Shown: positions 39,851-51,478, counted from the first letter of the stretch. The stretch is DNA of 64,000 bases from Stenotrophomonas mori (GCF_023556335.1 NZ_JAIKTS010000001.1:1426001-1490000); one strand, 5' to 3'. Translations and numbers: made by a program. The notes: a model not told the origin generated them from the letters alone.

Positions 39851-40198
39851 TCAGTGCTCCTGCGCGGCGCCCTCGGCGCCGCGGCCATCGGCCAGCTTGA
39901 GCGCGACCACGCCCACCACCAGCACCGCCATGAAGATGCCCTTGGCCATGCTGAAGTGGCCGTCGAACAACAGGATGTCCATCAGCGCCGCGCCCAGCGT
40001 GCCGACCGCGGCGAATACCGCGTACACCGTGCCGGTGGGCAGCGTCCGGCACGCGCGTGCCAGCCACTGGAAGTCCACCATGATGACCGCGACGATCAGC
40101 GCCCAGTGCCAGCCGGCCGATGCCACGTTGAACCCGTAGACCCAGACCAGCTCGAAGGCGCAGGTCAGGGCCACATACATCCAGCCCTTGCCGGCCAT
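39851..40198 (-). CDS. small multidrug resistance protein, first of a pair (YkkC-like)
   Basis: A 115-residue protein with four membrane helices. The essential Glu is in CAFELVWVYGFN (helix 1), and the block LPTGTVYAVFAAVGTLGAALMDILLF is typical of YkkC-like subunits. AGAGGAG lies upstream of the ATG at 40198. It follows a TetR gene by 52 bases on the same strand and precedes its partner by one base. The TetR protein presumably represses the pair. Confidence 0.88.
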   Translation of the reverse strand: MAGKGWMYVALTCAFELVWVYGFNVASAGWHWALIVAVIMVDFQWLARACRTLPTGTVYAVFAAVGTLGAALMDILLFDGHFSMAKGIFMAVLVVGVVALKLADGRGAEGAAQEH

Positions 40199-40250
40199 GT
40201 CGTGCTCCTCTTTCCAGTTGATGCATGCGCCGGACGGCGCGGGGAATGCT

Positions 40251-40829
40251 TCAGGGGTTCCCGGTCCGGCCAAGTCCGGCATGGATGAAGCGCTCCAGTT
40301 CGGCCCGGTGCGCCTGCGCTTCGTCCGCCGACGTGGCGGCGTACAGGTACACCTGCTCCGCAGCCGCCTCGATGGCGCCGACCAGCACCCGCGCGGCATG
40401 CCGCGGCCGCACCCCGGCGGCGATCGTCCCCTCGGCGCGCGCGTTCTCGAGCACCGCCTCCAGCCAGTCGTACAATGGCGCGTAGATCTGCTCCCAGCGG
40501 CGCATCTCCTCGGTCTGCGTCATCCCGCTGTACAGCAGCGCCACCACCTGGTGCTGCGCCGCCACTTCGGCGAACACCGTGCCGACCAGGCCATCCAGCT
40601 GCGCCGCCGGCGGCAGCGCGCCCAGCGCTTCCTGCAGCCGGCGCAGCAGCCGCGCGAGCACCTGCTCGGCGATGCCGCCCATCACCGCCAGCCGCGACGG
40701 GAAATACAGGTAGAAGGTGCCCTGCGCGATGCCCGCGCGCTTGACGATGTCCGAGACCGTGGTCTTTTCCACGCCCTTCTCGCCGAACACGGCGAGGGCG
40801 GCGTCGATGATGGTGTCGCGCTTGCTCAT
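40251..40829 (-). CDS. TetR/AcrR-family repressor of the SMR pair
   Basis: A 192-residue regulator. The N-terminal helix-turn-helix reads AALAVFGEKGVEKTTVSDIVKRAGIAQGTFYLYFPSR (about residues 10-46), standard for TetR. The C-terminal ligand domain is not assignable. The ATG at 40829 (MSKRDTIIDAA) is preferred to one at 40859, because the latter lies inside a perfect 19-bp inverted repeat that is the likely operator. The gene heads an operon with two SMR efflux genes, so autoregulation and control of efflux by the pumped compound are likely. Confidence 0.88.
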   Translation of the reverse strand: MSKRDTIIDAALAVFGEKGVEKTTVSDIVKRAGIAQGTFYLYFPSRLAVMGGIAEQVLARLLRRLQEALGALPPAAQLDGLVGTVFAEVAAQHQVVALLYSGMTQTEEMRRWEQIYAPLYDWLEAVLENARAEGTIAAGVRPRHAARVLVGAIEAAAEQVYLYAATSADEAQAHRAELERFIHAGLGRTGNP

Positions 40830-40840
40830 GACCCACGCAT

Positions 40841-40859
40841 ATGACTGATTGTCAGTCAT
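40841..40859. promoter_or_regulatory. TetR-type operator
   Basis: ATGACTGA-TTG-TCAGTCAT is a perfect 8-3-8 inverted repeat, 12 bases upstream of the tetR start. Its form (TGACTGA/TCAGTCA halves) is common for TetR-family operators. Its position implies autorepression of the tetR-SMR-SMR operon. Confidence 0.8.
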
Positions 40860-41382
40860 TCTAGGGCCGATTTCCTGCCGATCAACCCGACCGGCCGTGG
40901 CGGGTCAGCACGCGTTCAAGCGGCCCGCAAGGGCCTGCGGGCGCAGGTCTGGGCTGTACCGCACGGGCAACCCGCGACCGGCCGCGGCGGACTGCCCGCG
41001 CGGTCGCGCACCGGTCTGCCGCCGCCCATCAACCTCCGCTCCTGGCCGCTGCACGCTTCCGTCCGGCACCAGGCTCCTGGTGCGCACGACTCCTGCCGGG
41101 CAAGACCCATCCGCATCCTGGAATCGCAACCACTCCAGCATCGCCCTTCCCGGCTCCCGGCCACCGGCTTATGGCGCACCGCGCGGCGGCGCGTCCCGCA
41201 TGCCACCGATCGCTGCGCCCGCGGACCGCAGCCTGCGGTCCGGGAGATCACGTCCGGGCAGGCCGCGCCGACGCGCTCGCGCCCACCACGCCCTGCCGCC
41301 GCGGAGCGCCTTGCCGCCACCGCGCGGGCATCCCGCATGGAACGCCCGCCACCACGCCGATGCCGTGACCGCCGGCCAGCGG
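40860..41382. other. 523-bp gene-free spacer
   Basis: Between the tetR promoter region and the HAAS-domain gene I see no convincing gene. A perfect hairpin, GCACCAGG-CT-CCTGGTGC (41066-41083), is present without a T-tract and might end transcription from the HAAS gene or from an unseen RNA. Open frames here lack domains and ribosome sites. Confidence 0.55.
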
Positions 41383-42363
41383 CTACTGGCGTACCAGCAA
41401 GTGCTTGGCCAGGGCGCCGTGCGCCCTGCCGACGGCCCGTGCCAGGTGCAGAGTGGTGAACAGCAGCAGCACGCCGACCGTCACCGACAGCGGCCACAGC
41501 CAGACCGACCCGCCGAAATCCACGCCGTTGATCCAGATGCCGGCCGTGTGGTGGCCGAACAGCAGCCGCGCCAGCGGCGCGAACACCATCCCCAGCGACA
41601 GCGACAGCAGCGTCGTGGCCACGCTGAAGTAGGCCACGCCCAGCGGCAGCATCAACAGGAAGTAGAGCATCGTCAGCCAGGTACGCGCATCGGAAAACAT
41701 CGCGCCGATGCGTGCCAGCCATCCCTGGCTCCTGTCGGTATAGGCCGGGCGGCGCGGCATGCGCACGCCGAGCAGGGTCTCGATAAGGCGCCCTTCCACC
41801 AGCGACAGCACCCGCACCGAGCCGAGGAACAGCAGCAGGATCGGCAGCCCGACGATCAGGATCAGCAGCGACAGCGACAACGACAATCCGGCCACCACCC
41901 AGGTGAAGAAGAACGTGCCGGTGGCCACCGACAACAGCATGTAGAACAGCGCCCCATAGGCGTGCGGGTCCTGGACCACGCCGAAAAAGCGCATCAGCCA
42001 CGACGGCTGCGCCCGGCCGGAGGCCGCCGCGGGCGTCGCGATGCCGATGCCGGCCGGTGGCGCCGGGGGGGCCGCGGGCGGCCTTGCACCCGGCGTGCGC
42101 AGCGCGCGGCTGACCGTCGCTTCGGTCTCGCGGTAGATCTCCGCCACCTCCTCCGGCGCGCCATAGCTGCCGGCCACCCCGGCGATCACCTCGGCCTCGC
42201 TCTTGCCGGCCTGTTCGGCCAGCTCCGAGCGCAGGTATTCCTCGGCGTCGTAGAGCGCATCCTGGATCATCGCCGGGTCGGCGCCGGCCAGGGCCGCACG
42301 CAGCTGCTCCAGGTATTCGGCGATCGTGGTCGGCAGGCCGGTGGCCGCGGGTTCGGTATTCAT
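41383..42363 (-). CDS. HAAS-domain membrane protein
   Basis: A 326-residue protein. Residues about 10-75 (TIAEYLEQLRAALAGADPAMIQDALYDAEEYLRSEL) form the helical HAAS domain, found next to PadR-like regulators. A Pro/Ala linker (90-110) leads to four or more membrane helices, including GTFFFTWVVAGLSLSLSLLILIVGLPILLLFLG and a second pair near 225-310. The start at 42363 overlaps the stop of the PadR gene (ATGA), so the two are coupled. The pairing suggests that the regulator senses envelope or membrane stress through this protein, or that both respond to antimicrobial peptides; this is inference from similar pairs elsewhere. Confidence 0.8.
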   Translation of the reverse strand: MNTEPAATGLPTTIAEYLEQLRAALAGADPAMIQDALYDAEEYLRSELAEQAGKSEAEVIAGVAGSYGAPEEVAEIYRETEATVSRALRTPGARPPAAPPAPPAGIGIATPAAASGRAQPSWLMRFFGVVQDPHAYGALFYMLLSVATGTFFFTWVVAGLSLSLSLLILIVGLPILLLFLGSVRVLSLVEGRLIETLLGVRMPRRPAYTDRSQGWLARIGAMFSDARTWLTMLYFLLMLPLGVAYFSVATTLLSLSLGMVFAPLARLLFGHHTAGIWINGVDFGGSVWLWPLSVTVGVLLLFTTLHLARAVGRAHGALAKHLLVRQ

Positions 42364-42725
42364 AGCGTGATTCCCTCCAGTACGGACTCCAGCGAGTCCC
42401 GGGTGGCAGTCCAGGCTGCGATCCATTGCCGCAGTGCCGCACGACCGTTGTCGTTGATGCGGTAATACCGCCGGGGCGGGCCTGCCACCGACGGCTCCAC
42501 ATGGCTTTCCAGCAGGCCGGCGCCCTCCAGGTTGCGCAGCACCGGGTACAGCGCGCTCTGCTTCCCGCTGAGCACGCCATCGCCCATCCGCTCCAGTTCC
42601 TTGGCGATGAGGTAGCCGTACAGCGGCTCGCGCGCCTTGCCCAGCACCGCCAGCAGGGCCAGCGACACCGTGCCGGTACTGAGTTCCTTCTGGAATTTGC
42701 GGAGGTGGGCGTCGGGTTCGCCCAT
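42360..42725 (-). CDS. PadR-family transcriptional regulator
   Basis: A 121-residue winged-helix regulator of the short PadR (s1) type. The DNA-binding part reads LALLAVLGKAREPLYGYLIAKELER, followed by LYPVLRNLEGAGLLESHVEPS and RRYYRINDNGRAAL, the standard PadR wing. The ATG at 42725 has GGAG ten bases upstream; a GTG at 42743 is the only earlier start. An inverted repeat at 42758-42782 may be its operator. It is cotranscribed with a HAAS membrane protein. Confidence 0.9.
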   Translation of the reverse strand: MGEPDAHLRKFQKELSTGTVSLALLAVLGKAREPLYGYLIAKELERMGDGVLSGKQSALYPVLRNLEGAGLLESHVEPSVAGPPRRYYRINDNGRAALRQWIAAWTATRDSLESVLEGITL

Positions 42726-42757
42726 GGCCCTGCTCCTGCCCACTAGTCTGGAGAGGA

Positions 42758-42782
42758 CACTATTACGAACCTCGCTATAGTG
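42758..42782. promoter_or_regulatory. candidate PadR operator
   Basis: CACTAT and ATAGTG, 13 bases apart, form an inverted repeat about 35 bases upstream of the padR start. TATAGCG and TAATAGTG within it could supply a -10 element on the minus strand, so a bound repressor would block the promoter. The motif is not the canonical ATGT/ACAT PadR site. Confidence 0.4.
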
Positions 42783-42873
42783 GATGTGCCGGTAGTCACC
42801 CTCTCGCCGGCCCGCTGGCCCCCGGGCGCGCGGATCGCGCAGAATCGGCCCACCTCACTCCGGGAAGCCACCG

Positions 42874-43767
<894 letters not shown>

Positions 43768-43843
43768 GCAGGCCGCGGTCCCGCCCCGGCCACCCGGCGC
43801 TGGCTCCGCCGGTCCCGGCGGACAGCGTGCCGGGCCTGTCCGC

Positions 43844-44716
43844 CTAGCGCTGGCTGACCGCCACGCTGCCCAGGATCAGGCCGCCGGCGACCAGCATCTG
43901 CACGGTCACCGGTTCGCCGAGGGCAGCCCAGGCAAACAGGGCGCCGAACAGCGGGATCAGGTAGGTCACGGTCGCCGCGCGCGACGGCCCGACCCGCCCG
44001 ATCAAACGGTAGAACACCAGGAACGCCAGCCCGGTGCACAGCACCCCCAGCGCGATGGCGCTGGCCCACGACGACGCCGACGGCGGCTGCCGCGGCCAGT
44101 GGCTCCAGGCCAGCGGCAACATCCACAACGTCGCGCAACCCAGGGTCGCGGCCGCGGCCGCGGCTGGCGGCAGCCCGCCCATATGCCGGCGGACCAGGTT
44201 GGCGCCCACGCCATAGAGCAGCGCCGCCACCGTGCCGGCCACCACCGCCGGGCCGATCGCCAGGCCGGAAACCTTCGCCGTGGCCAGCACCACCACCCCG
44301 GAAAAGCCGATCAGCAGCGCCAGCGCGCGCCGCGGCCCGATCCGCTCGCCGAAGAACAGGAACCCCACCAGCGCCGCGAACAGCACCGTCATCGCATTGC
44401 AGATCGCCCCGATCGCCGCCGGCGCCCGCTCCGCGGCCCAGGCGAACAGCACGAACGGCAATGCCGAGTTGATCAAGCCGATGGGCGCCAGCCAGCGCCA
44501 CCGCCATGCCGGGAACTGCGCCCGCGCACGCCACAGGAACGGCATCAGCACCAGGGCACCGAGGGCCAGCCGCACCTCCACCAGCGCATACGCGCCGAAC
44601 TCCGGCACCGCGATGCGCATGAACAGGAACGACGCGCCCCACACCATGCCCAGGCCCAGCAGTTCCAAGGGCGTGGCCCAGTCACGCGCCGCCTGCGGCG
44701 ATGCCGTTCCGCTCAT
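43844..44716 (-). CDS. EamA-family (DMT) transporter
   Basis: A 290-residue inner-membrane protein with ten predicted helices arranged as two EamA repeats. The first repeat is around GLGMVWGASFLFMRIAVPEFGAYALVEVRLALGALVL, the second around AGTVAALLYGVGANLVRRH with TYLIPLFGALFAWAALGEPVT. The family exports metabolites or amino acids; no substrate can be assigned. It stands alone. A second DMT gene at 53580 is only distantly similar. Confidence 0.85.
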   Translation of the reverse strand: MSGTASPQAARDWATPLELLGLGMVWGASFLFMRIAVPEFGAYALVEVRLALGALVLMPFLWRARAQFPAWRWRWLAPIGLINSALPFVLFAWAAERAPAAIGAICNAMTVLFAALVGFLFFGERIGPRRALALLIGFSGVVVLATAKVSGLAIGPAVVAGTVAALLYGVGANLVRRHMGGLPPAAAAAATLGCATLWMLPLAWSHWPRQPPSASSWASAIALGVLCTGLAFLVFYRLIGRVGPSRAATVTYLIPLFGALFAWAALGEPVTVQMLVAGGLILGSVAVSQR

Positions 44717-44925
44717 CGCCGGTCCTCCCGGGAAACCCTCTTCTTCGCCACCTTCGCCCCGCACACCATGGACACGCCTCCGGCAATGGAACGCAAGCAT
44801 CCGCGCAACCGGCCGCGCTGACAATTCCCCATGGCCCGCGCCGGTGCGCCGCGCGGCCGCCCGCACTTCACGTGCCCTTGCCCGGCCCCCGCCCAAGCTG
44901 GCCCCGACACCGAACGGAGAACCCC

Positions 44926-45225
44926 ATGTCCCTGCTGCGCATCCGCCTCACCGGCACCGACGACGACGCGCTGGCCGTCAGCGACCTGCTGAACGGCCTG
45001 GAAGGCATCGAGCACGTCGAGGACACCGACGGCCTGATGCCGCGCATGGACGACGAGGACTCCAGCTCCGCCGGCCTCTCCGACGACCTCGGGCCCGGCC
45101 TCCATGAGCTGGAGGTCGAGGTCGGCAACGCCGCCACCGCGCGCACCCTGCAGTCGGCGCTGGCGCGGTTGGCACGCGAGCGCGGCGTGGTCATCGAGTA
45201 CGAAGACGACGGCACCGCTTCCTGA
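44926..45225 (+). CDS. small acidic protein, function unknown
   Basis: A 99-residue protein with many Asp and Glu residues. It begins MSLLRIRLTGTDDDALAVSDLLNGLEGIEHVEDTDGLMPR. A central acidic linker (MDDEDSSSAGLSDDLGPG) separates it from a C-terminal half with alternating pattern HELEVEVGNAATARTLQSALARLARERGVVIEYED. The beta-alpha-beta rhythm in both halves suggests a ferredoxin-like fold, but no family was recognised. There is no signal peptide. CGGAGA precedes the ATG. It lies between a transporter and an OsmC-type gene without tight coupling. Confidence 0.7.
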   Translation: MSLLRIRLTGTDDDALAVSDLLNGLEGIEHVEDTDGLMPRMDDEDSSSAGLSDDLGPGLHELEVEVGNAATARTLQSALARLARERGVVIEYEDDGTAS

Positions 45226-45340
45226 GCCGTCCGCCCCGGCGGCGGCGCACGGCCTGCAACGCGCCGACCCTCCGGCAGGGCTATCGGCCCGGCCGCGCCG
45301 ACGCTAGCGTGGACGCCTCCCCCCGCACCGGAGCACCCGC

Positions 45341-45742
45341 ATGGCCCGCGTCACCATCGAATCCACCGGCACGCCGCACACCCACCGCATAGGCAACGGC
45401 CGCCACGTCCTGGTGTCCGACGAGCCGCCCGCGCTCGGTGGGCAGGACGCGGGCATGGCGCCGTTCGAGCTGTACCTGGCGGCGCTGGCGTCGTGCACCG
45501 CCATCACCCTGCGCATGTACGCCGAGAAGAAGGGCTGGGACCTGGGCCGTTTCAGCGCCGAGCTGGTCTCCAGCCGCGACAGCGATGGCCGCCTGCAGGT
45601 GCACCGCACGCTTTCGGCCAGCGGCGCCTTGGACGACGCTCAGTGGCAACGCCTGCTGGACGTGGCCACGCGCACACCGGTCACCCTGGCGATGGCCCAG
45701 GGCGCGCGCATCACCAGCGAGCATCGCGTGGCGGCGCGGTAG
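45341..45742 (+). CDS. OsmC-family peroxide-reductase-like protein
   Basis: A 133-residue protein of the OsmC/Ohr superfamily. The segment PFELYLAALASCTAITLRMYAEKKGWDLG contains the conserved first Cys. The second Cys of classical OsmC/Ohr is not seen near the C-terminus (TPVTLAMAQGARITSEHRV), so peroxidase chemistry by a Cys pair is doubtful. It resembles the YhfA-like group. Cytoplasmic; the role is probably stress- or thiol-related, but this is inference. Confidence 0.85.
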   Translation: MARVTIESTGTPHTHRIGNGRHVLVSDEPPALGGQDAGMAPFELYLAALASCTAITLRMYAEKKGWDLGRFSAELVSSRDSDGRLQVHRTLSASGALDDAQWQRLLDVATRTPVTLAMAQGARITSEHRVAAR

Positions 45743-45771
45743 CCCGCCGGTCGGTCACGCCCGGCGCCGGC

Positions 45772-46575
45772 TCAACCGCCGCGGCGGGCCTTCCGCCGGC
45801 GCCACCCTGCACGCACGCCCCAGGCCAGCAGGGCGGCGACGATCAGCACCGGCAGCACGCCGGCGGCGAAGCGGATCAGGTAGGCCAGGCTGGTGGTGAA
45901 GATGCCGCCGAACTCGCCCAGAGCGCGGCCGATCTCGCTGCGGTTGCGCTGCGCGCTGGTGGCGTCCAGGCGGATCGTCACCTTCTGCGTGTCGATCCGC
46001 CTGTGCTGCTGGGCCGCTTCCCGGCCGGCCTGTTCCAGCCCGGCCTCGATCTCGGCCAGGCGCTGGGAAATCGTCAACAGGTCGGCCACGGCCAGGTCCG
46101 TGCGCTGCTGGTAGGCGAGCAGGCGCGCATGCTCGCTGCGCAGCCGGGTCTCGGCCAGCCGGGTGTCCGCCACCTGCTGCGCAAGATCCTCGGCGCGGGT
46201 GTCGCGGTGTACCGTCTCTCCCTGCTCACTGGCCAGGGCGATGATCGGCTCCACGCCCTGCGGCGCGATCCGCAGTTCGATCGACCCGGACGCGGCGCCC
46301 CCTCCGCTCTGCGAAAGTTGCAGCACCGCGCAGTCGCCGAAGCGGCCGCCCTGGCAGGCGTCGGCCAGCGCCTTCAGCCGCGACGGGATCCGGGGACCGG
46401 GCAGGCGCAGCTGGACGCTGTGTTCGTAGGCCAGGAACGCGCCCTGCGGCGAGGCCAGCGTGGCCTCCGCCGCCGCGCCGCCGCCTCCTTCGCCGGGCCG
46501 CGCACAGGCGCCCACCAGCGCCAGCGCCAGCAGCGCCGTCGCCAGCCCCGGCAACCGCCGCAGGCATAGACTCAT
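45772..46575 (-). CDS. DUF4349-type lipoprotein
   Basis: A 267-residue protein. The N-terminus (LPGLATALLALALVGAC) ends in a lipobox with Cys24, so it is a lipoprotein. A coiled-coil-prone helix (about 135-195, rich in Ala, Glu, Arg and Gln) separates two beta segments, and a membrane helix (FAAGVLPVLIVAALLAWGV) lies near the C-terminus, followed by a basic tail. This is the DUF4349 layout. Its start overlaps the stop of the GFA-domain gene. The function is unknown. Confidence 0.75.
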   Translation of the reverse strand: MSLCLRRLPGLATALLALALVGACARPGEGGGGAAAEATLASPQGAFLAYEHSVQLRLPGPRIPSRLKALADACQGGRFGDCAVLQLSQSGGGAASGSIELRIAPQGVEPIIALASEQGETVHRDTRAEDLAQQVADTRLAETRLRSEHARLLAYQQRTDLAVADLLTISQRLAEIEAGLEQAGREAAQQHRRIDTQKVTIRLDATSAQRNRSEIGRALGEFGGIFTTSLAYLIRFAAGVLPVLIVAALLAWGVRAGWRRRKARRGG

Positions 46576-46928
46576 CGGCTGGCCCCGTCGTAGGCGGTGA
46601 TCGCCAGGGTGTCCAGGTCCAGCGCCGGCACGCAGCGCAGGTTGACGGCCACCGCCGGTTCGCCCGTGGCCGGGTCCAGCGCCTCGCTGAACGGGGCCAC
46701 CCCGCAATGGCGGCAATGGCGGTGCTCGATGTGGCCGCTGTTGAAGCGGTAACTGGCCAGTGCGTCCTGCTCACCCTGCAGTTCGAACCCGCTGCGCGGG
46801 CCGAACCACAGCAGCGCGCCGCGGCGCCGGCACAGCGAACAGTTGCAGGACACCGCCATGGTGACCGGCCCTTCCGAGGCGAACGTGAACGCGATGCGCC
46901 CGCAATGACAGCTGCCTTCGTAGTGCAT
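46572..46928 (-). CDS. GFA (glutathione-dependent formaldehyde-activating)-like zinc protein
   Basis: A 118-residue protein of the GFA fold. Zinc-binding cysteines are visible in GSCHCGRIAFTF, SCNCSLCRRRGALLWF and HCRHCGVAPF. The family name comes from one member; most others have no proven activity. Translation of the next gene, a DUF4349-type lipoprotein, is coupled through a four-base overlap, although no functional link is obvious. Confidence 0.85.
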   Translation of the reverse strand: MHYEGSCHCGRIAFTFASEGPVTMAVSCNCSLCRRRGALLWFGPRSGFELQGEQDALASYRFNSGHIEHRHCRHCGVAPFSEALDPATGEPAVAVNLRCVPALDLDTLAITAYDGASR

Positions 46929-47034
46929 CGTGCGTCCTCCGCGGATACCGGAGGCCATGGTAAGCCAATGGCAGGGGCAGGGCCGCGGCCCCTGGCCTAT
47001 GCTGCGGGTTTCTCCAAAAGCAACAGGTATACCG

Positions 47035-48846
47035 ATGCGCAAGCACCTGCTCGCCGCCGCCCTGCTCGCCGGCCTCACCAGCCTGGCCGGCTGCCAGAAC
47101 GGCGACGCCCCCACCGCTCCGTCCAGCGCCGCCGGGCAGGCCGGCCAGAGCCAGGCCGACGGCCAGTTCGCCGAACTGTCGAAGAAGGCCCTGGATACCT
47201 GGATGCAGCTGTCCCCGGTCGACGCCACCCAGATCGGCGACCACCGCTACGACGGCGAGCTCGACGACCTCAGCGCCGCCGGCCGGGAACAGCGCCTGGA
47301 GGCCAACAAGGCGCTGCTCGCCGAGCTGGAGAAGATCGACGTCGCGCACCTCGACCGCGAGAACCAGGTCGACGCCGCCATCCTGCGCAACCAGCTGCAG
47401 TCGGACATCTGGAGCAGCGAGACCCTGCAGTCCTGGCAATGGGACCCACAGGTCTACAACGGCCTGGCCGGCAGCGCCATCTACAGCCTGATGGCGCGCG
47501 AGTTCGCGCCGCTGCCCGAGCGCCTGCGCTCGGCCACCTCGCGCATCGAGAAGATCCCGCAGATCTTCGCCGCCGCCCGCGCCAACCTCGATCCGGCGCG
47601 CGTGCCGAAGGTCCACGCCGAGACCGTGGCCAAGCAGAACAAGGGCATCCTCAGCCTGGTCGAGACCTTCATCACCCCGCACATCGGCGAGCTGGATGCC
47701 GACGGCCAGGCGCGCCTGAAGGCCGCCCTGGCCGCCCTCGACACGGCCGTCGCCGAGCAGCAGGACTGGCTGGACAAGACCCTGGTGCCCAATGCCAAGG
47801 GCGACTTCCGCATCGGCGCGGAAAAATACGACCAGAAGCTGGGCTTCTCGCTCAACTCCTCGCTGTCGCGCGCGGAGATCGGCGAGCGCGCGCGCGCCGA
47901 ACTGGCCCGCGTGCGCCGCGACATGTACGCCATCGCCCAGGAGGTCCTGAAGGACCGGGCGGACGCGCCGGCGATGCCGGCCGAGCCGGACGACGCCCAG
48001 CAGCAGGCCGCCATCGAGGCCGCGCTGGAACTGGCCTATGCCGACAAGCCGGCCCGCGACAAGGTGGTCGAGGACGCCCGCGCCTCGCTGGCGCAGTCCA
48101 CCGAATTCGTCCGCGCGCACGACCTGGTGACCCTGCCCGACGCGCCGGTGGACATCATCCTGATGCCCGAGTTCCAGCGCGGCGTGGCGGTGGCCTACTG
48201 CGATTCGCCCGGCCCGCTGGACAAGGAACTGAAGACCTTCTACGCGGTGTCGCCGATCCCCGACGACTGGAACGACCAGCAGGTCGATTCGTTCCTGCGT
48301 GAATACAACAGCCGCATGATCCACCTGCTGTCGATCCACGAAGGCACCCCGGGCCACTACCTGGAAGGCTGGCATTCGGGCAAGTTCCCCTCGACCCTGC
48401 GCGCGGTGCTGCGCTCGGGCCTGTTCGCCGAGGGCTGGGCGGTCTACACCGAGCGGATGATGCAGGAGCAGGGCTACCTGGACAACGACCCGCTGTTCCA
48501 CCTGGTGCAGCTGAAGTTCTACCTGCGCACCATCGCCAACGCCCTCCTCGACCAGGGCGTGCACGTGGACGGCTGGAGCCGCGAACAGGCCATGAAGCTG
48601 ATGACCCATGACGCCTTCCAGCAGGAAAGCGAGGCCGCCGGCAAGTGGGTGCGCGCGCAGCTGACCTCGGCCCAGCTGCCGACCTACTTCGTCGGCGCGC
48701 AGGAGCACTTCGACACCCGCAAGGCCGCGCAGGAGGCGCTGGGCGACGGTTTCGACCTGAAGGCCTACCACGACCGGATCCTGTCCTACGGGGCGCCGCC
48801 GGTGCGCTTCGCCCGTCAGCTGATGCTGGAGCAGCCGATCGAGTAA
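47035..48846 (+). CDS. DUF885-family metallopeptidase-like lipoprotein
   Basis: A 603-residue protein. The lipobox TSLAGC ends at about Cys19, so it is exported and lipid-anchored. The family signature HEGTPGHYLEGWH (about residue 438), an HExxxH-type zinc site, and GLFAEGWAVYTERMM, holding the third ligand Glu, are both present. Such proteins are common in Xanthomonadales and are thought to be peptidases; the substrate is unknown. The ATG at 47035 is the first with a signal sequence directly after it; upstream in-frame starts add polar sequence. Confidence 0.88.
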   Translation: MRKHLLAAALLAGLTSLAGCQNGDAPTAPSSAAGQAGQSQADGQFAELSKKALDTWMQLSPVDATQIGDHRYDGELDDLSAAGREQRLEANKALLAELEKIDVAHLDRENQVDAAILRNQLQSDIWSSETLQSWQWDPQVYNGLAGSAIYSLMAREFAPLPERLRSATSRIEKIPQIFAAARANLDPARVPKVHAETVAKQNKGILSLVETFITPHIGELDADGQARLKAALAALDTAVAEQQDWLDKTLVPNAKGDFRIGAEKYDQKLGFSLNSSLSRAEIGERARAELARVRRDMYAIAQEVLKDRADAPAMPAEPDDAQQQAAIEAALELAYADKPARDKVVEDARASLAQSTEFVRAHDLVTLPDAPVDIILMPEFQRGVAVAYCDSPGPLDKELKTFYAVSPIPDDWNDQQVDSFLREYNSRMIHLLSIHEGTPGHYLEGWHSGKFPSTLRAVLRSGLFAEGWAVYTERMMQEQGYLDNDPLFHLVQLKFYLRTIANALLDQGVHVDGWSREQAMKLMTHDAFQQESEAAGKWVRAQLTSAQLPTYFVGAQEHFDTRKAAQEALGDGFDLKAYHDRILSYGAPPVRFARQLMLEQPIE

Positions 48847-48868
48847 GCGCGGACACGCCCGATGGAAC

Positions 48869-48898
48869 ACGGCGGGGCCCGGGCAACCGGGCCTCCGT
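48869..48898 (+). terminator. terminator after the DUF885 gene
   Basis: ACGGCGGGGCCCGG, loop GCAA, CCGGGCCTCCGT pair with small mismatches, followed by CGTTTCC. It lies 22 bases after the stop. Confidence 0.6.
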
Positions 48899-48974
48899 CG
48901 TTTCCGGCACCGGCTATTGACGCTGCGCGGCCCTCGGGGCTATTGATCGAGGCCCCCATGACCGAGGTGCACAC

Positions 48975-49313
48975 GTGCAAACGATCGACTGGAACGACTT
49001 CGCCAAGGTGGAACTGCGCGTGGGCCGCGTGGTGGCCGCCGAGCCGTTCGCCAAGGCCCGCAAGCCGGCCTACATCCTGCACGTGGATTTCGGCCCGGAG
49101 ATCGGCGTGCGCAAGTCCAGCGCGCAGATCACCGACCTGTATGCGCCCGAGGCGCTGGTCGGCAAGCAGGTGGTGGCGGTGGTCAACTTCCCGCCCAAGC
49201 AGATCGGCCCGCTGATGTCCGAATGCCTGGTCACCGGTTTCCACGACGCCGACGGCCGGGTTTCGCTGTGCGTGCCCGAACACGAGGTCCCGCTCGGCAC
49301 CCGGCTGGCCTAG
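48975..49313 (+). CDS. csaA: CsaA-like tRNA-binding-domain protein
   Basis: A 112-residue OB-fold protein. It begins with GTG (MQTIDWNDFAKVELRVGRVVAAEPFAKARKPAYILHVDFG), then IGVRKSSAQITDLY, VVNFPPKQIGPLMSECLVTGF and a C-terminal EVPLGTRLA. All of these are typical of CsaA and of the tRNA-binding domain of MetRS. CsaA has export-chaperone and tRNA-binding activity in other bacteria. An ATG at 48958 is in another frame. Confidence 0.88.
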   Translation: MQTIDWNDFAKVELRVGRVVAAEPFAKARKPAYILHVDFGPEIGVRKSSAQITDLYAPEALVGKQVVAVVNFPPKQIGPLMSECLVTGFHDADGRVSLCVPEHEVPLGTRLA

Positions 49314-49530
49314 CCGGTTCCGCCGGCACGCGGCCGCCCCCTGCGCGCCGTCCGCGGCTTCGCGCCACGGCGGTGGCCGCCGTCCGCTCCCGCACTGCGC
49401 TCCCTGGAGCGGCCCGGCGCGTGCGCCGCCCCATCACGGGGCGAAGCCGGACAGGAACGACGGAACCGGGACGCACCGGATCCCGGCGCCTGCGGCCGCC
49501 GGACAGGAACGCCAGGCCGCGGCCGCCGGC

Positions 49531-51366
<1,836 letters not shown>

Positions 51367-51478
51367 CACACCGCGCAGAACAGGACGGACCGCGATTGTC
51401 CCATCGTGGCCCGTGGCATGCTTGACGCGCCGTGGACACCCGGCGGCGACGGCCCGCGCGCCGCCGCCGGGGCGCCGG

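Noticed and set aside
40860..41382. Possible small gene or RNA in the spacer upstream of tetR
   Set aside because: Only a hairpin without a T-tract and random open frames were seen; not enough to support a gene.
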